NCBI GenBank assembly: GCA_016708315.1
Contig: JADJGC010000007.1
Coordinates: 79,014 to 143,013, forward strand
Direction of reading: 5' to 3'
Source of the DNA: a bacterium
GTDB lineage: Bacteria > Zixibacteria > MSB-5A5 > CAIYYT01
DNA length: 64,000 nucleotides
This document shows positions 52,275 to 61,968 of this stretch, piece after piece (position 1 is the stretch's first letter; the number at the start of each line of letters is the position of its first letter). The notes beneath the pieces were generated by a model, which did not search any database, was not told the DNA's origin, and saw nothing but the letters and a program-made list of their open reading frames with translations. Made by a program: the position numbers and the translations under genes.

Positions 52275-53564
52275 TTACCTGATCGTCCCGGAGACGGTTG
52301 CGGTGCCTGTGCTGTTTTCCTGCGGTTGATCCTGCGTGCGCGGATCAACTACGCCGGGGTCAGTTATGTTGATGACATGAGTCACCGGATCGAAGAAAAT
52401 CACATCGTCGTTTACCAGCGTCGACAGAATCTTTGTATCAAACGTGTTGATCGGCCCTGAGTTGTTTCCCAACAACGTTGCATCGTTCGCAAGTTGACGC
52501 GCGAGATTGAATTTCGGATCAAGACTCATTGCACGCTCAAACATGCTTTTCGCTTTCACGAATTCGCCGTTGTCATACAACTCGACGCCTTGACTAAACG
52601 CTAAGAACGCCTCGTAGTTTTCTGTCGGTGCCTTCTTTAGTGTTTGTCTGCGGCTTCCCTTAACATCAATACCCAGACTGTCGACCACCGATAGAACCAT
52701 ATCCTTTTGCATCTTCATCGCGTCTTTGAGCTTCGCGTCCTTGCCGTAGGTCGGCTTAAATGCCGCGTCCGAAGTGTTCACCAACGCCGAATTCAACGTG
52801 AATGAACTTTCGTTCGGCTTGTCTACACTAGCATTCACCAGATTCCCGGCGCGAACCAGCTTGCCCAGTCGCGGCGCGGAATTCTTGTCTGAAAATCCTT
52901 CTTCCGCCAGTTCCAATTCCTTGATCAGATACTTGAATTCGAGTCTTTCGACCACCTGAAGTTCCTCAATCGAAGACAGATCATACCACGTCACCGTCTG
53001 CAATCCGGTCGCAAGTGATCGCGTCGTCTCATCCGATTTGTTGTGTACGGCAAACGGCAATACACCTACCGTATTCTGAGCCGGCACTTCCTTCGAAATC
53101 GCATCTTCCTGCTTCACAGCATTGGCAACCTGAAGCCGCAGGTTTTCGTTCTGTACGAATAGCAACCGCCCACGAATTGCGTCCGCTGCCTTCGATTTCC
53201 CGTTCTTCGCCAGATAACTGCGATAGAACTTCTCAGCTCCAGCGAAATCGCCCTTGTTCTCGGCGATCATCCCCTGATACAGTGACACTATTCCGTCATT
53301 CGGAAGGCTCTTCTGTGCCTCAACCAAGTAAGTCTCTGACTTGGCGAAGTCGCCCTTGTGATAATATGCCTGTCCCAAAGAGCGCATCACCTTGGCGTCC
53401 GTTGGCTTCTCCTTCAACGCCGACTCGAGATGATCAATCGCCAATTGGTAGTTCCCCATCTCAAGGGCGCGTTCGCCTTGACTGAGGCTGCTCTGGCTGC
53501 ATCCTGCAGCAAGAAACAGGGCAAAGATCACCAGCGCGGCAACAAGTGCCTTGCAGCTAATCAT
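52275..53564 (-). CDS. TPR lipoprotein with CsgG/FlgO-like middle domain
   Basis: 429 residues from ATG 53564 (GGGAG six bases upstream); the frame extends further upstream without start signals. Lipobox FLAAGCS. TPR repeats at about 28-130 (ALEMGNYQLAIDHLESALKEKPTDAKVMRSLGQAYYHKGDF). A CsgG-like segment at about 155-285 starts NTVGVLPFAVHN and contains ELQVVERLEFKYLIKELELAEEGF and AGNLVNASVDKPNESSFTLNS. Another TPR lies near 305-345. CsgG-like lipoproteins assemble or regulate secretion at the outer membrane. First gene of the three-gene surface operon. Confidence 0.82.
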   Translation of the reverse strand: MISCKALVAALVIFALFLAAGCSQSSLSQGERALEMGNYQLAIDHLESALKEKPTDAKVMRSLGQAYYHKGDFAKSETYLVEAQKSLPNDGIVSLYQGMIAENKGDFAGAEKFYRSYLAKNGKSKAADAIRGRLLFVQNENLRLQVANAVKQEDAISKEVPAQNTVGVLPFAVHNKSDETTRSLATGLQTVTWYDLSSIEELQVVERLEFKYLIKELELAEEGFSDKNSAPRLGKLVRAGNLVNASVDKPNESSFTLNSALVNTSDAAFKPTYGKDAKLKDAMKMQKDMVLSVVDSLGIDVKGSRRQTLKKAPTENYEAFLAFSQGVELYDNGEFVKAKSMFERAMSLDPKFNLARQLANDATLLGNNSGPINTFDTKILSTLVNDDVIFFDPVTHVINITDPGVVDPRTQDQPQENSTGTATVSGTIR

Positions 53565-53822
53565 AATTCTCCCATTGCTAAAATTGGATTGTGGCACATC
53601 TGACCGATCGGAGGACAATATCCGAAGCAACCGACCGGGCGCATTCTGCTTATACCGACAATAACTTCGACTACCTTCAAAAGCAAGGTTAAAACTTCGA
53701 CCGACTTTGTCTATGCAACACCAGCTCACACGCCTAACCACCGCTCCCGCAATTCCTTGTTGCACTTAAGACACAGACAATTTTACACCTGATTGTAGGC
53801 TCAAGGCGCAGCCCAAAAACAA

Positions 53823-53850
53823 TTGACTAATTAATAAAATGCCTTATATA
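53823..53850 (+). promoter_or_regulatory. Candidate promoter of the M4 protease gene
   Basis: TTGACT (53823-53828) with TATATA (53845-53850) at 16 bp spacing, 95 bp before the ATG. The 380-bp gap between the divergent surface operon and the protease (53565-53944) otherwise shows no gene. Confidence 0.4.
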
Positions 53851-53944
53851 CAAAGAGGTCTTAAACCTATACTACCGAGCAACAATGGTGTCTTTTGGCA
53901 TCAAGAATTTCTGCGCCACGCACATGTGCCGATTGGAGGAGAGC

Positions 53945-56900
53945 ATGTTTATTGGACGTTTTTGCTCGTCACTTCTGATTTCATTCGCTTTGGCATTTTC
54001 TGCCACTGCTTCAGGAGCTTCTGACGACGCGAAATTTGGCCCCAACCTTCTTAAAACCGACAAGAATGTTGAACTCTATCATCAAAATGAGCGGGGCGTT
54101 CCGACTTATGTCAAAGGTGATCTGTCGAGCCCTGTGGCTCGCGGTGCCGAACTATCCACTGCCATCCAGTTTCTCGAGAAACATCGTGGCGCTTTTAGAA
54201 TCGAAAATCCTGCGCAAGAAATAGTGCTTCTCCGGGAAGACACCGATCTCACCGGCATGCGCCATCTGCGCCTTGATCAATACTATCGCGGTCTCAAAGT
54301 CATCGGTGGGGAAATGGTCGCCCATTTCACCGCTAACGGCGTTATGCGTTCTCTCAACGGACACACCGAGGCTGACCTCAATCTTGATGTCACACCCGCC
54401 ATTGCTGCCAATGCGGCAACTGATTTCGCTATTCAGGATCTGAAATCATTTTTCGGTGCAGGCAATCCTGCTGAACCGGAACTGGTAATCTTCCCCTGGG
54501 AGGGAACAACCTACCTTTGCTATCGTCTGTTCATCTATTCCGATACTCCGATGGGCCGCTGGGAATATTTCGTCGATGCCAAGACCGGCGCCGTCGTCTT
54601 CAAAGCTAACCGCATCATGGATGTCGATGCCGTTGGCACCGGCGTCAATGTTATGGGTCAGCCTCGCAACCACCTTGATGTTGACTTCACTGGCTCAACT
54701 TACCAAATGCGCAACAACACGCGCCAAACCGCCAATGACCCACACGGCCATGATGGCCAAATGCCGGCTGGCAACTACCTACAAACCAATATCGCATCGT
54801 CAACGCTGCCCGGCGCAATCGCCACCGATGCCGACAACATTTGGAATGCCGGTGGTTCGCAAGCAGCCGCTGTCGACGGTCACGTCTACTCGGCTCTCGT
54901 TTACGATTGGTGGCTCCACAACTTCGGCCGCAACAGCTACACCAATACCGGTACATCAATGTTGACAATCGTCAACTACTCAGGCGAGGGAAATAACAAC
55001 GCCTATTGGGACGGCAGCCGTATCGTCGTCTGGTCCGCTGGATCAGGCTGGCGTTCGCTTGCCGGTTGCCCCGACGTGATCGCTCACGAGTGGGGTCATG
55101 CCTTTACGGAAAACGGCTCTAACCTCGTTTATCAAAAAGAATCCGGCGCACTCAACGAGTCATTCTCCGACATGATGGGTGCCGCCTTTGAATTTGAATT
55201 CGATAGTCTTGATACTCCCGATTGGTTGATGGGCGAAAACGGCCAGACCTCTGGCGCCGGTTTCCGCTCCATGTCGAACCCGCCTCAATACGGCGACCCC
55301 GAATACTATGGCACATCCGACCCGAACTGGATCGATGTCAATGGTTGTACGCCCAGTCAGTTCAATGACTATTGCGGTGTGCATACCAACTCCGGCGTTG
55401 GCAACAAGTGGTACTACTTGCTCTCCGACGGCGGCACATTCCATAGCATCACAGTCTCAGGAATTGGCTACGACGCTGCTATCAAAGTCGCCGCTCGCGC
55501 CAATCTGTTCTATTGGACCTCTGGAATCACCTATTACAACGCAGCCCTGGCGACCGTCACCGCTGCTGAAGACCTCGACTCAACCGGTGCCTGGGCAACT
55601 CAAGTTGCCAAAGCTTGGAACGCTGTCGGCGTCTTGATTCCTTTGGCATCGCTCAACTTTGCCTATCCCAACGGAGTTCCTGACCTCATCGAACCGAATG
55701 CCCCGACTTCATTTGAAATTCAAGTCTCCGGTGCGCTTGGCGGTATCTTGGTTCCTAACACCGTCAAGTTAGTGTATCGCGTGGACGGCGGGTTCTGGAC
55801 GGAAGTTGCAACTACCCAAGTCTCAGCCGGTCTCTACGAAGCTACTATTCCGGGCGCAAGCTGTCTCAGCGTTGTCGATTTTTACATCTCCGCTCAGGAA
55901 CAGTCTAACGGCGTCTTCAGCAATCCCTCGCCTTCATCACCGTTCTCGGCGATTGTCGCTACCGGCTCAACCGTCCCATTTGCGGACAACTTTGAAACTA
56001 ACTTGGGCTGGACAGTCTCCAGTACCGCAACCGCCGGCATCTGGAACCGTGGTATCCCGCTTGGTGGCGGAGATCGCGGTGACCCGCCGACCGATTATGA
56101 TGGCTCTGGCCAATGCTTCGTCACCGATCGCAATAGCGGCGACACCGACGTCGATGGCGGCACCACCTCGTTGACCACTCCGGTGTTCGACCTTTCCGCC
56201 GGCGATGCTCGCATCAGCTACGCTCGCTGGTATTCGAACAACTTCGGCGCCGACCCGAACAACGATGTCTTCACCGTTTATATTTCCAACAACAACGGCG
56301 GCAGCTGGACCTTGGTCGAAACCGTTGGACCGATTAACGAAGCCGCTGGAGGATGGGTTGAACATTCCTTCATGGCCAGTCAATTCGTCGCGCCGACCGC
56401 ACAGATGAAAATGCGCTTCGATGCCGCCGATCTAAACAGCGGCTCAGTCGTCGAAGCTGCCATTGACGCGTTTGCCGTCAATCAGTATGAATGTGCTTCA
56501 ACAGCCCTGCAAATCACGTCGTCATCGCTCCCGAATTGGACGGCTGGCACCGCATATTCTCAGCAACTTGAAGCTATCAACGCAGTAGGCGTACTCAATT
56601 GGACTGACGGTAACGGCGGCTTAAGCGGTACCGGACTTTCGCTTTCATCAGCCGGTGTTGTCACCGGTACTCCGATCTTCGCTGGACCGATCAGCTTTAT
56701 CGCGCAAGTGACTGACGAAGCCTCCGCCTTTGACAACCAAAGCATCAGCTTCACTGTCAATCCGGCACTCAATATCACGACCTCCGTATTGCCACAGTGG
56801 ACAGTCGGACGTCCGTATTCTCAGACGCTGTTGGTTACCGGAGGAACTGGTGCGGCAGGCTGGACCGACAAGAACTCAAATCTCGTCGGTAGTGGCCTTA

Positions 56901-57499
56901 CGCTCTCCTCTACGGGACTTCTTTCTGGAACGCCGACCATCAGCGGGCTTCTCAACTTCACGGCACGTGTCGTCGACCAAGTCGGCGCATTTGCCGAGAA
57001 ACCGTTCTCGGTTCAGCTGAATCCGGCTGTGGCGATCGTAACAACGTCATTGCCGACCGCTGTACAAAACGAAGCCTATTCCCAGCAGCTCACAGCTCAG
57101 GATGGCACCGGCGCCAAGACTTGGAGTGATCTCAACAACAATCTTAGTGGATCAGGTTTGACGCTCTCTGCCGCGGGACTGCTCTCCGGCACGCCGAATA
57201 CGATCACAACCCTGAACTTCACGGCTCGCGTCGTCGACGCTACCGGCAGCACCGATGATCAGGCACTCAGCCTGGTTGTTGCGGCGCCTTACGTCTGCGG
57301 CGATGCCGATGGCAGTGACGAAGTCACCATTTCCGATGCTGTTTTCTTGATTAACTATGTCTTTGGTGGCGGCCCGGCTCCGGATCCGCTTTTGGCGGCT
57401 GATGCTGATTGTAGCTTATCCGTCAATATTTCTGATGCCGTTCTCTTGATTAGTTTCATCTTCGGTGGCGGTCCTGCACCGTGCGCCTCTTGTAACTAA
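53945..57499 (+). CDS. Secreted thermolysin-like M4 metalloprotease with Ig-like repeats and dockerin
   Basis: 1184 residues from ATG 53945 (GGAGGAG upstream). Signal peptide (SLLISFALAFSATASGA), FTP/PepSY propeptide (about 30-210), then an M4 catalytic domain (about 220-590). The zinc site is H381, E382 and H385 in VIAHEWGHAFTE with E405 in GALNESFSD, and the general acid is H480 in GVHTNSGVGNKWYYLL; the spacings equal thermolysin. A jelly-roll/MAM-like region (about 675-860) follows, then three putative-Ig (He_PIG) repeats (for example SLPNWTAGTAYSQQLEAI and GLLSGTPTISGLLNFTARVVD). The dockerin-like pair ends GPAPCASC. It likely matures by autocleavage at the cell surface. Confidence 0.93.
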   Translation: MFIGRFCSSLLISFALAFSATASGASDDAKFGPNLLKTDKNVELYHQNERGVPTYVKGDLSSPVARGAELSTAIQFLEKHRGAFRIENPAQEIVLLREDTDLTGMRHLRLDQYYRGLKVIGGEMVAHFTANGVMRSLNGHTEADLNLDVTPAIAANAATDFAIQDLKSFFGAGNPAEPELVIFPWEGTTYLCYRLFIYSDTPMGRWEYFVDAKTGAVVFKANRIMDVDAVGTGVNVMGQPRNHLDVDFTGSTYQMRNNTRQTANDPHGHDGQMPAGNYLQTNIASSTLPGAIATDADNIWNAGGSQAAAVDGHVYSALVYDWWLHNFGRNSYTNTGTSMLTIVNYSGEGNNNAYWDGSRIVVWSAGSGWRSLAGCPDVIAHEWGHAFTENGSNLVYQKESGALNESFSDMMGAAFEFEFDSLDTPDWLMGENGQTSGAGFRSMSNPPQYGDPEYYGTSDPNWIDVNGCTPSQFNDYCGVHTNSGVGNKWYYLLSDGGTFHSITVSGIGYDAAIKVAARANLFYWTSGITYYNAALATVTAAEDLDSTGAWATQVAKAWNAVGVLIPLASLNFAYPNGVPDLIEPNAPTSFEIQVSGALGGILVPNTVKLVYRVDGGFWTEVATTQVSAGLYEATIPGASCLSVVDFYISAQEQSNGVFSNPSPSSPFSAIVATGSTVPFADNFETNLGWTVSSTATAGIWNRGIPLGGGDRGDPPTDYDGSGQCFVTDRNSGDTDVDGGTTSLTTPVFDLSAGDARISYARWYSNNFGADPNNDVFTVYISNNNGGSWTLVETVGPINEAAGGWVEHSFMASQFVAPTAQMKMRFDAADLNSGSVVEAAIDAFAVNQYECASTALQITSSSLPNWTAGTAYSQQLEAINAVGVLNWTDGNGGLSGTGLSLSSAGVVTGTPIFAGPISFIAQVTDEASAFDNQSISFTVNPALNITTSVLPQWTVGRPYSQTLLVTGGTGAAGWTDKNSNLVGSGLTLSSTGLLSGTPTISGLLNFTARVVDQVGAFAEKPFSVQLNPAVAIVTTSLPTAVQNEAYSQQLTAQDGTGAKTWSDLNNNLSGSGLTLSAAGLLSGTPNTITTLNFTARVVDATGSTDDQALSLVVAAPYVCGDADGSDEVTISDAVFLINYVFGGGPAPDPLLAADADCSLSVNISDAVLLISFIFGGGPAPCASCN

Positions 57500-57523
57500 T
57501 CCCACAATTCGCCCCTAAAATCA

Positions 57524-57563
57524 ACGCCCGCTTTGGAGGTCAACTCCGAAGCGGGCGTTTTCT
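57524..57563 (+). terminator. Rho-independent terminator after the protease gene
   Basis: Arms ACGCCCGCTTTGGAG and CTCCGAAGCGGGCGT (one G-U) around GTCAA, followed by TTTTCTT. Confidence 0.85.
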
Positions 57564-57892
57564 TGGCCGCATCAAGATTCTTATAGCGACCAGTGAAGGC
57601 TTGGACTCCACTGGCCGCTGTGCCCCCCGCTCACATCATCTTCGCCCTCAACTCAAGGTTCCCCTTTTCGCGGTCTACCTGTCGAAGTGAACGGCAAAGT
57701 ATGATGCAGAAGGGCCTACCCATCAGGCAGACAGGCTCGAAAGCCTGTGCTCCCTCTCAGACACACGGAATCGTAATTTTCCGATTGCAATATCTCCACC
57801 GCTAACAAAATGTCGCATTGATCGCAATATGTCAACATTCCCATCTACGACTTAAACAGGCAAGTACTACGTAAAGGATGTACGTATTGGAA
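57564..57892. other. Intergenic region with a small palindrome, no gene seen
   Basis: 329 bp between convergent genes. It contains the palindrome ACAGGCT-CGAA-AGCCTGT at 57731-57748 flanked by CAG and GCTCCC, another short repeat-like element. A 70-codon open frame here has no ribosome-binding site or family resemblance. Confidence 0.5.
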
Positions 57893-59878
57893 CTATAGGG
57901 CTTTTAGGAAGGTAGCTAAGTTTATGTCCTGATTGGCGATACCAAGTTTGGTCCTGATCCGCTGCCGAAACTTCTCGACCGTCCGAAGCGATACTCCCAG
58001 CTCGTCGGCGATCTCTTTAGACTGAAGCCCGCCCTTGATCATATTGCAGATCTCTATTTCGCGTGGGGTCAGACTAGCCGATTTCTGATGCAGATTGCTC
58101 GCAAATGAAGACGTCAATTCCAGAACCAATGACTCAAGCTGATTTGCATAGACTCGGTCCTTTTCGGACGCACCCCTTCGAAATCTCTCGATTACCGGAA
58201 TGATCAGCTTTTCGACGTTGCTGTTAACGTGCGATTTGACCTCATTTGCTTCCTGTTGAATCTGGGAGAGAATAACCTTCAGCGCGATATTCTTGTCCTT
58301 TAACTCGAGATGTTCCAATCGCAGCCTCTCGTTGGCTTCCTGAATCTCTTTCTCCAGCTTCTTTCTCTCGGTGACATTGCGGACAATCACCAGACACTCG
58401 TCGTCGCCGCACCGCACGTAACGGGCTTCGAAATCAGTCAGTACACCCTGCAGGTCAAGCGTGTACTCAACCCTCTCGCTCTTGCCGCTGTCAACTACCC
58501 TCTGCAACATCGCCATGAGCGTAGTCGCAAGTTGCTCTGGTATGGCGTCTCTTAGGTGTGAACCAACCACTCTATCCGGCGGTACCAGAAGTTCATCTGC
58601 GTAACCGCCGGTAAACTCCCGGTAATAACCATCTCGACCAATGACAAAGATCAAGTCGGGCATTCCCTTGAGAATCGCCGCATTACGTGCCTGACTCTCC
58701 GCCAATGAATCGCGCATTCGATTCCGCTCCGTGATATCACGTGCAACCGCATAAATTCTCTTACCTTCCGGCTTAGATCTCCACTCGACCCACCGATACG
58801 ATCCGTCCTTGCAGCGATAGCGGTTCTCAAAACTCAAGACCTCCTGTTGTGCCGCGAGTCGTGACATTACTTCGAGCGTTCTCTCCAAATCGTCAGGGTG
58901 AATCAGGTCCAAAAATGATTTGCCTTCGAGGTCCGTTATCGAATACCCCAGTACCCGTTCCCATTCAGGGTTAAGTCTGACAAACTCCCCCTGCGTCGTT
59001 GCAATGCACAGCAAGTCCATACTCGAAGCAAAGTATCGATCCAACTCTTCGTTTTTCCTCGCTAACGACTCCTCGATCTGCCGCAGTTGCGTAATATCAA
59101 CATTGCAGCCAACCCAGCGGCAGGACTTACCGGTCGCGTCCTTGAATATTCCGCCCCTCGTCATGATCCGTCGCCAACTACCGTCTTTGTGACGCAAGCG
59201 ATGCTCAATCGAATACTGCTCGGTTTTTCCTGCAAGATGTTCTGCCATCGCTTTTTCGATCTTGTCCACATCATCTGGATGCCACAACCGCTTCCAAGCC
59301 ATGAACGTGTTTTCCACCTCGTCCTCTGCGTAACCAAGCATCGATTTCCATTCGGGTGCATAATAGACCCGGTCATTTATCATGTCCCAGTCCCATAGCC
59401 CCGCGCCGGTGCCTTTCAGCGCCAAGCTCATGCGCATCTCGCTCTCGCGCAGTCGTTCTTCTGTACGCTTTAACTCGGTGATATCTGTTCCCATGGCAAT
59501 CGCCATCAGCTCGCCGGTATCTTCAAACACAAATGAAGAATTTGACCAGTGTATGATCCGCGTCTCGCCCGACTTGGTGATTATCGGTCCTTCGTATCGG
59601 TCGTGTGGATGCTTCCTGACCCAGTCGCCAAACTCCATTAGCCCTGCATGCCGAAACTCCTCAGGCAGAAAAACCTCAGGCCACGACTTGCCAACAACCT
59701 CGTCAAACTTGTAGCCGGTTACCTTCTCACACTCTGCATTGAAAACCGTAATCCGTGCCTGCGAATCAAGACAAATGATTAGCGTATTTGCTGTTTGTAG
59801 AATCGAATTGGAGAAGTTCCGCTCGCGCTGAAGTTGATTCGTCGCCCTCACGCGATCATCAATATCAGTAGATTCCAA
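57893..59878 (-). CDS. PAS-LuxR regulator, 3' part of a frameshifted gene
   Basis: 661 codons from a TTG that is probably not a real start. Four complete PAS/PAC units lie at about 20-135, 145-265, 275-390 and 395-500, for example WDWDMINDRVYYAPEWKSMLGY and DGSYRWVEWRSKPEG. A coiled coil and a LuxR/FixJ-type HTH end the protein (LTPREIEICNMIKGGLQSKEIADELG). There is no receiver and no kinase domain, so the PAS array probably senses directly and controls DNA binding or dimerisation. In frame upstream of the TTG one reads NGKPKWYITSLQPIISLDG, the missing end of the PAS domain begun in the preceding gene part. Confidence 0.85.
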   Translation of the reverse strand: MESTDIDDRVRATNQLQRERNFSNSILQTANTLIICLDSQARITVFNAECEKVTGYKFDEVVGKSWPEVFLPEEFRHAGLMEFGDWVRKHPHDRYEGPIITKSGETRIIHWSNSSFVFEDTGELMAIAMGTDITELKRTEERLRESEMRMSLALKGTGAGLWDWDMINDRVYYAPEWKSMLGYAEDEVENTFMAWKRLWHPDDVDKIEKAMAEHLAGKTEQYSIEHRLRHKDGSWRRIMTRGGIFKDATGKSCRWVGCNVDITQLRQIEESLARKNEELDRYFASSMDLLCIATTQGEFVRLNPEWERVLGYSITDLEGKSFLDLIHPDDLERTLEVMSRLAAQQEVLSFENRYRCKDGSYRWVEWRSKPEGKRIYAVARDITERNRMRDSLAESQARNAAILKGMPDLIFVIGRDGYYREFTGGYADELLVPPDRVVGSHLRDAIPEQLATTLMAMLQRVVDSGKSERVEYTLDLQGVLTDFEARYVRCGDDECLVIVRNVTERKKLEKEIQEANERLRLEHLELKDKNIALKVILSQIQQEANEVKSHVNSNVEKLIIPVIERFRRGASEKDRVYANQLESLVLELTSSFASNLHQKSASLTPREIEICNMIKGGLQSKEIADELGVSLRTVEKFRQRIRTKLGIANQDINLATFLKAL

Positions 59879-59900
59879 CAGCGCTGAATTGCAGCTTCCG

Positions 59901-60713
59901 TCAAGACTTATTATTGGCTGTAAAGAAGTTATATACCACTTCGGCTTTCCATTGATGAACTGTCAGAGCCTCGCGCGACACACCTTGTCGATTGGCAATT
60001 ACCATCTGTACTGCCGCCAACTGCCGCGCCGCGATCTCTGGCGGAAACAAATCGGTCATGTGCTTGCCAATGTACTGCTCTGGCGCGCCTCCCAAGTCGC
60101 GCGCCGCAATCGGATTCAAAAACAGGAAGTAACCTTCATTGTTTATCGAATAAATCGGATTCCGCGCATTTTCAACGAGCACCCGATAGCGTTCTTCGCT
60201 CTCTCGAAGCGAGTTCTCCGCTGCCCGTCTTACATCAATTTCCTCGATCAATATCTCACGCGCCCGGTCGTGCGCTGAGGTCTCCCGCCAGAATTTTTGC
60301 TTAAGGGTATTGATCGCCTTTTCCTGTTCGTGCCTCATATTCTGCAAATCAGTTACATCGCGGCAGATGTAAAGCACAGCAACTATCTCATCTCCCTGTT
60401 TCAAAGGCGACAGGGTAACTGACCACCACTGTTCTGCGAAACTCGGGTCTGACCGTTTTACCTCAGTTCGCTCTTCACAGCCGGTATCATAAACCCGGTG
60501 AATCTTCTCGCAAAGCTGCACATGAAATTCAGTCGCAGTAAACTCGTAGACTGAGCGGCCAATCACTTGATCCATCTCAACACCGTCAGCTACCCTGTTG
60601 ATGAACAGAATCTGCCCCGACCGATCAACAATGAGATAGATATCGGGGAGTGTTCTGATGAGCGCCGACCACTCGATATTGAAAACTTTTACTGGATTAC
60701 GCGACTGATCCAA
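59901..60713 (-). CDS. PAS protein, 5' part of the frameshifted PAS-LuxR gene
   Basis: 270 codons from TTG with AGGTG upstream. PAS 1 (about 12-115: RTLPDIYLIVDRSGQILFINR, ending VLYICRDVTDLQ), a helical linker, and the first two-thirds of PAS 2 (about 158-255: ENARNPIYSINNEGYFLFLNP). The frame then runs out of the PAS pattern after REALTVH into an unrelated tail and a stop. One extra base at about 59951-59960 (or two missing) explains this: in the other frame the PAS continues NGKPKWYITS. The intact protein would have six PAS domains and about 940 residues. Confidence 0.82.
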   Translation of the reverse strand: MDQSRNPVKVFNIEWSALIRTLPDIYLIVDRSGQILFINRVADGVEMDQVIGRSVYEFTATEFHVQLCEKIHRVYDTGCEERTEVKRSDPSFAEQWWSVTLSPLKQGDEIVAVLYICRDVTDLQNMRHEQEKAINTLKQKFWRETSAHDRAREILIEEIDVRRAAENSLRESEERYRVLVENARNPIYSINNEGYFLFLNPIAARDLGGAPEQYIGKHMTDLFPPEIAARQLAAVQMVIANRQGVSREALTVHQWKAEVVYNFFTANNKS

Positions 60714-60903
60714 AGAAACACACCTCGCAAAATGAGGCTAAAACAACCCGCCTCGACTCCTGCCTGCAGATGAGTAGGGAAGGAGACTCGATTAAGAGCC
60801 GACGCAAGTCTTAACAAACTAAAATAACCGGGATTTCGATTATGTCAATGCAATCTCGCCACTAATGCAGAATCAATGCACTTGCCCTTTTGGCTCTAAA
60901 ATA

Positions 60904-60981
60904 TGGGGTGGATGATGGGATTTGAACCCACGACCCTCAGAGCCACAATCTGATGCTCTAACCAACTGAGCTACACCCACC
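60904..60981 (-). tRNA. tRNA-His (anticodon GTG)
   Basis: Cloverleaf on the minus strand with the histidine-specific extra 5' G (G-1) opposite discriminator C. Acceptor GTGGGTG with CATCCAC, D-arm GCTC-AGTTGGTTA-GAGC, anticodon stem TCAGA/TCTGA with loop TTGTGGC, T-arm GTGGG-TTCAAAT-CCCAT. CCA is encoded. Confidence 0.95.
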
Positions 60982-61041
60982 GTGGGGATGCAATATATAC
61001 GTCAGCGCCGTGGATGCAAGCCAGAAATCGCGGCAACTCCC

Positions 61042-61764
61042 TTAGTTCGTCTTCAGCGAAAATGGCGTGAAGTCGGTCTTGTAGTCGTAATAATCAACGT
61101 GCTCGACCTTTTTCAGGAATCCGACCACTTTGTACGTAACCGGCGTCGCTACCGCTTCCCAAATCACCTTGAGAGCGTAGTTTCCCAGCATAACGCTAAT
61201 CACTTGGTCATTCGTCCAAACACCCCAAAACGCCACCGGATAGAAAATCGCGCTATCGATTGCCGTTCCTACAATCGTCGAGCCAATCGTCCTGAAAAAC
61301 AACAATTTCCCCTTGGTCCATAACTTCATCTTCGCCAATACATAAGAATTGGAAAATTCGCCCACCCAATAGGCGGAAATCGAAGCCACAATGATCCGTG
61401 GTGTCGTCCCAAACACGCTCTCAAGTGCTTCCTGACCGCTCCAGCCTTCCGCAGCCGGCAAGGCCAACACCACCCAAGACATAAACGAAGCAAACGCCAA
61501 CGCGCCAAATCCCGCCCATACCACCTTGCGGGCACGCGCATAGCCGTAGACCTCGGTCAGTATGTCGCCAAACAGATAACTGATAGGGAAGAACAGTATT
61601 CCGGCTCCAAACGAGTACCCCTCAAATGTCCAAATCTTTGCCGGACCGATTAAATTTGAGCACAATAACACCGTGACGAACAGTGCCATAATCAGATCGT
61701 AATATCGAAAGTGCCGATGTTGTAACTCGGTCGATTTCTGATTTGCTGGAACTTGTTTTGTCAC
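61042..61764 (-). CDS. yhhQ: Queuosine precursor transporter (VUT/YhhQ family)
   Basis: 240 residues, GTG start. Six or so membrane helices with family motifs VLLCSNLIGPAKIW, GAGILFFPISYLFGDILTEVYGYARARKV, GTTPRIIVASISAYWVGEFSNSYVLAKMK and RTIGSTIVGTAIDSAIFYPVAF. Members import the 7-deazaguanine precursors of queuosine, a modified base of tRNAs with GUN anticodons. tRNA-His (GTG), one such target, is encoded next door on the same strand, perhaps by chance. Confidence 0.92.
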   Translation of the reverse strand: MTKQVPANQKSTELQHRHFRYYDLIMALFVTVLLCSNLIGPAKIWTFEGYSFGAGILFFPISYLFGDILTEVYGYARARKVVWAGFGALAFASFMSWVVLALPAAEGWSGQEALESVFGTTPRIIVASISAYWVGEFSNSYVLAKMKLWTKGKLLFFRTIGSTIVGTAIDSAIFYPVAFWGVWTNDQVISVMLGNYALKVIWEAVATPVTYKVVGFLKKVEHVDYYDYKTDFTPFSLKTN

Positions 61765-61968
61765 TTCTTATTCGCTTCTCGCATAGATTCAGCCTTAGAT
61801 TCAGGACTCAATTAGTCGATTTGTTCAACGCGGCACAAGGCCGTTTTGTTTCTCAATCGCATCAACTTAATAGAGCTTGACTCAACTCAAATCTGCCTTA
61901 TCTTGTTTAAACATATACTCTAATCAATCCAGTCTTACTGCCGGGTTGCGACAACTATAGGGAAAATT

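Noticed and set aside
57593..57805. A 70-codon open frame behind the protease terminator
   Set aside because: No start signals and it contains a palindromic repeat.
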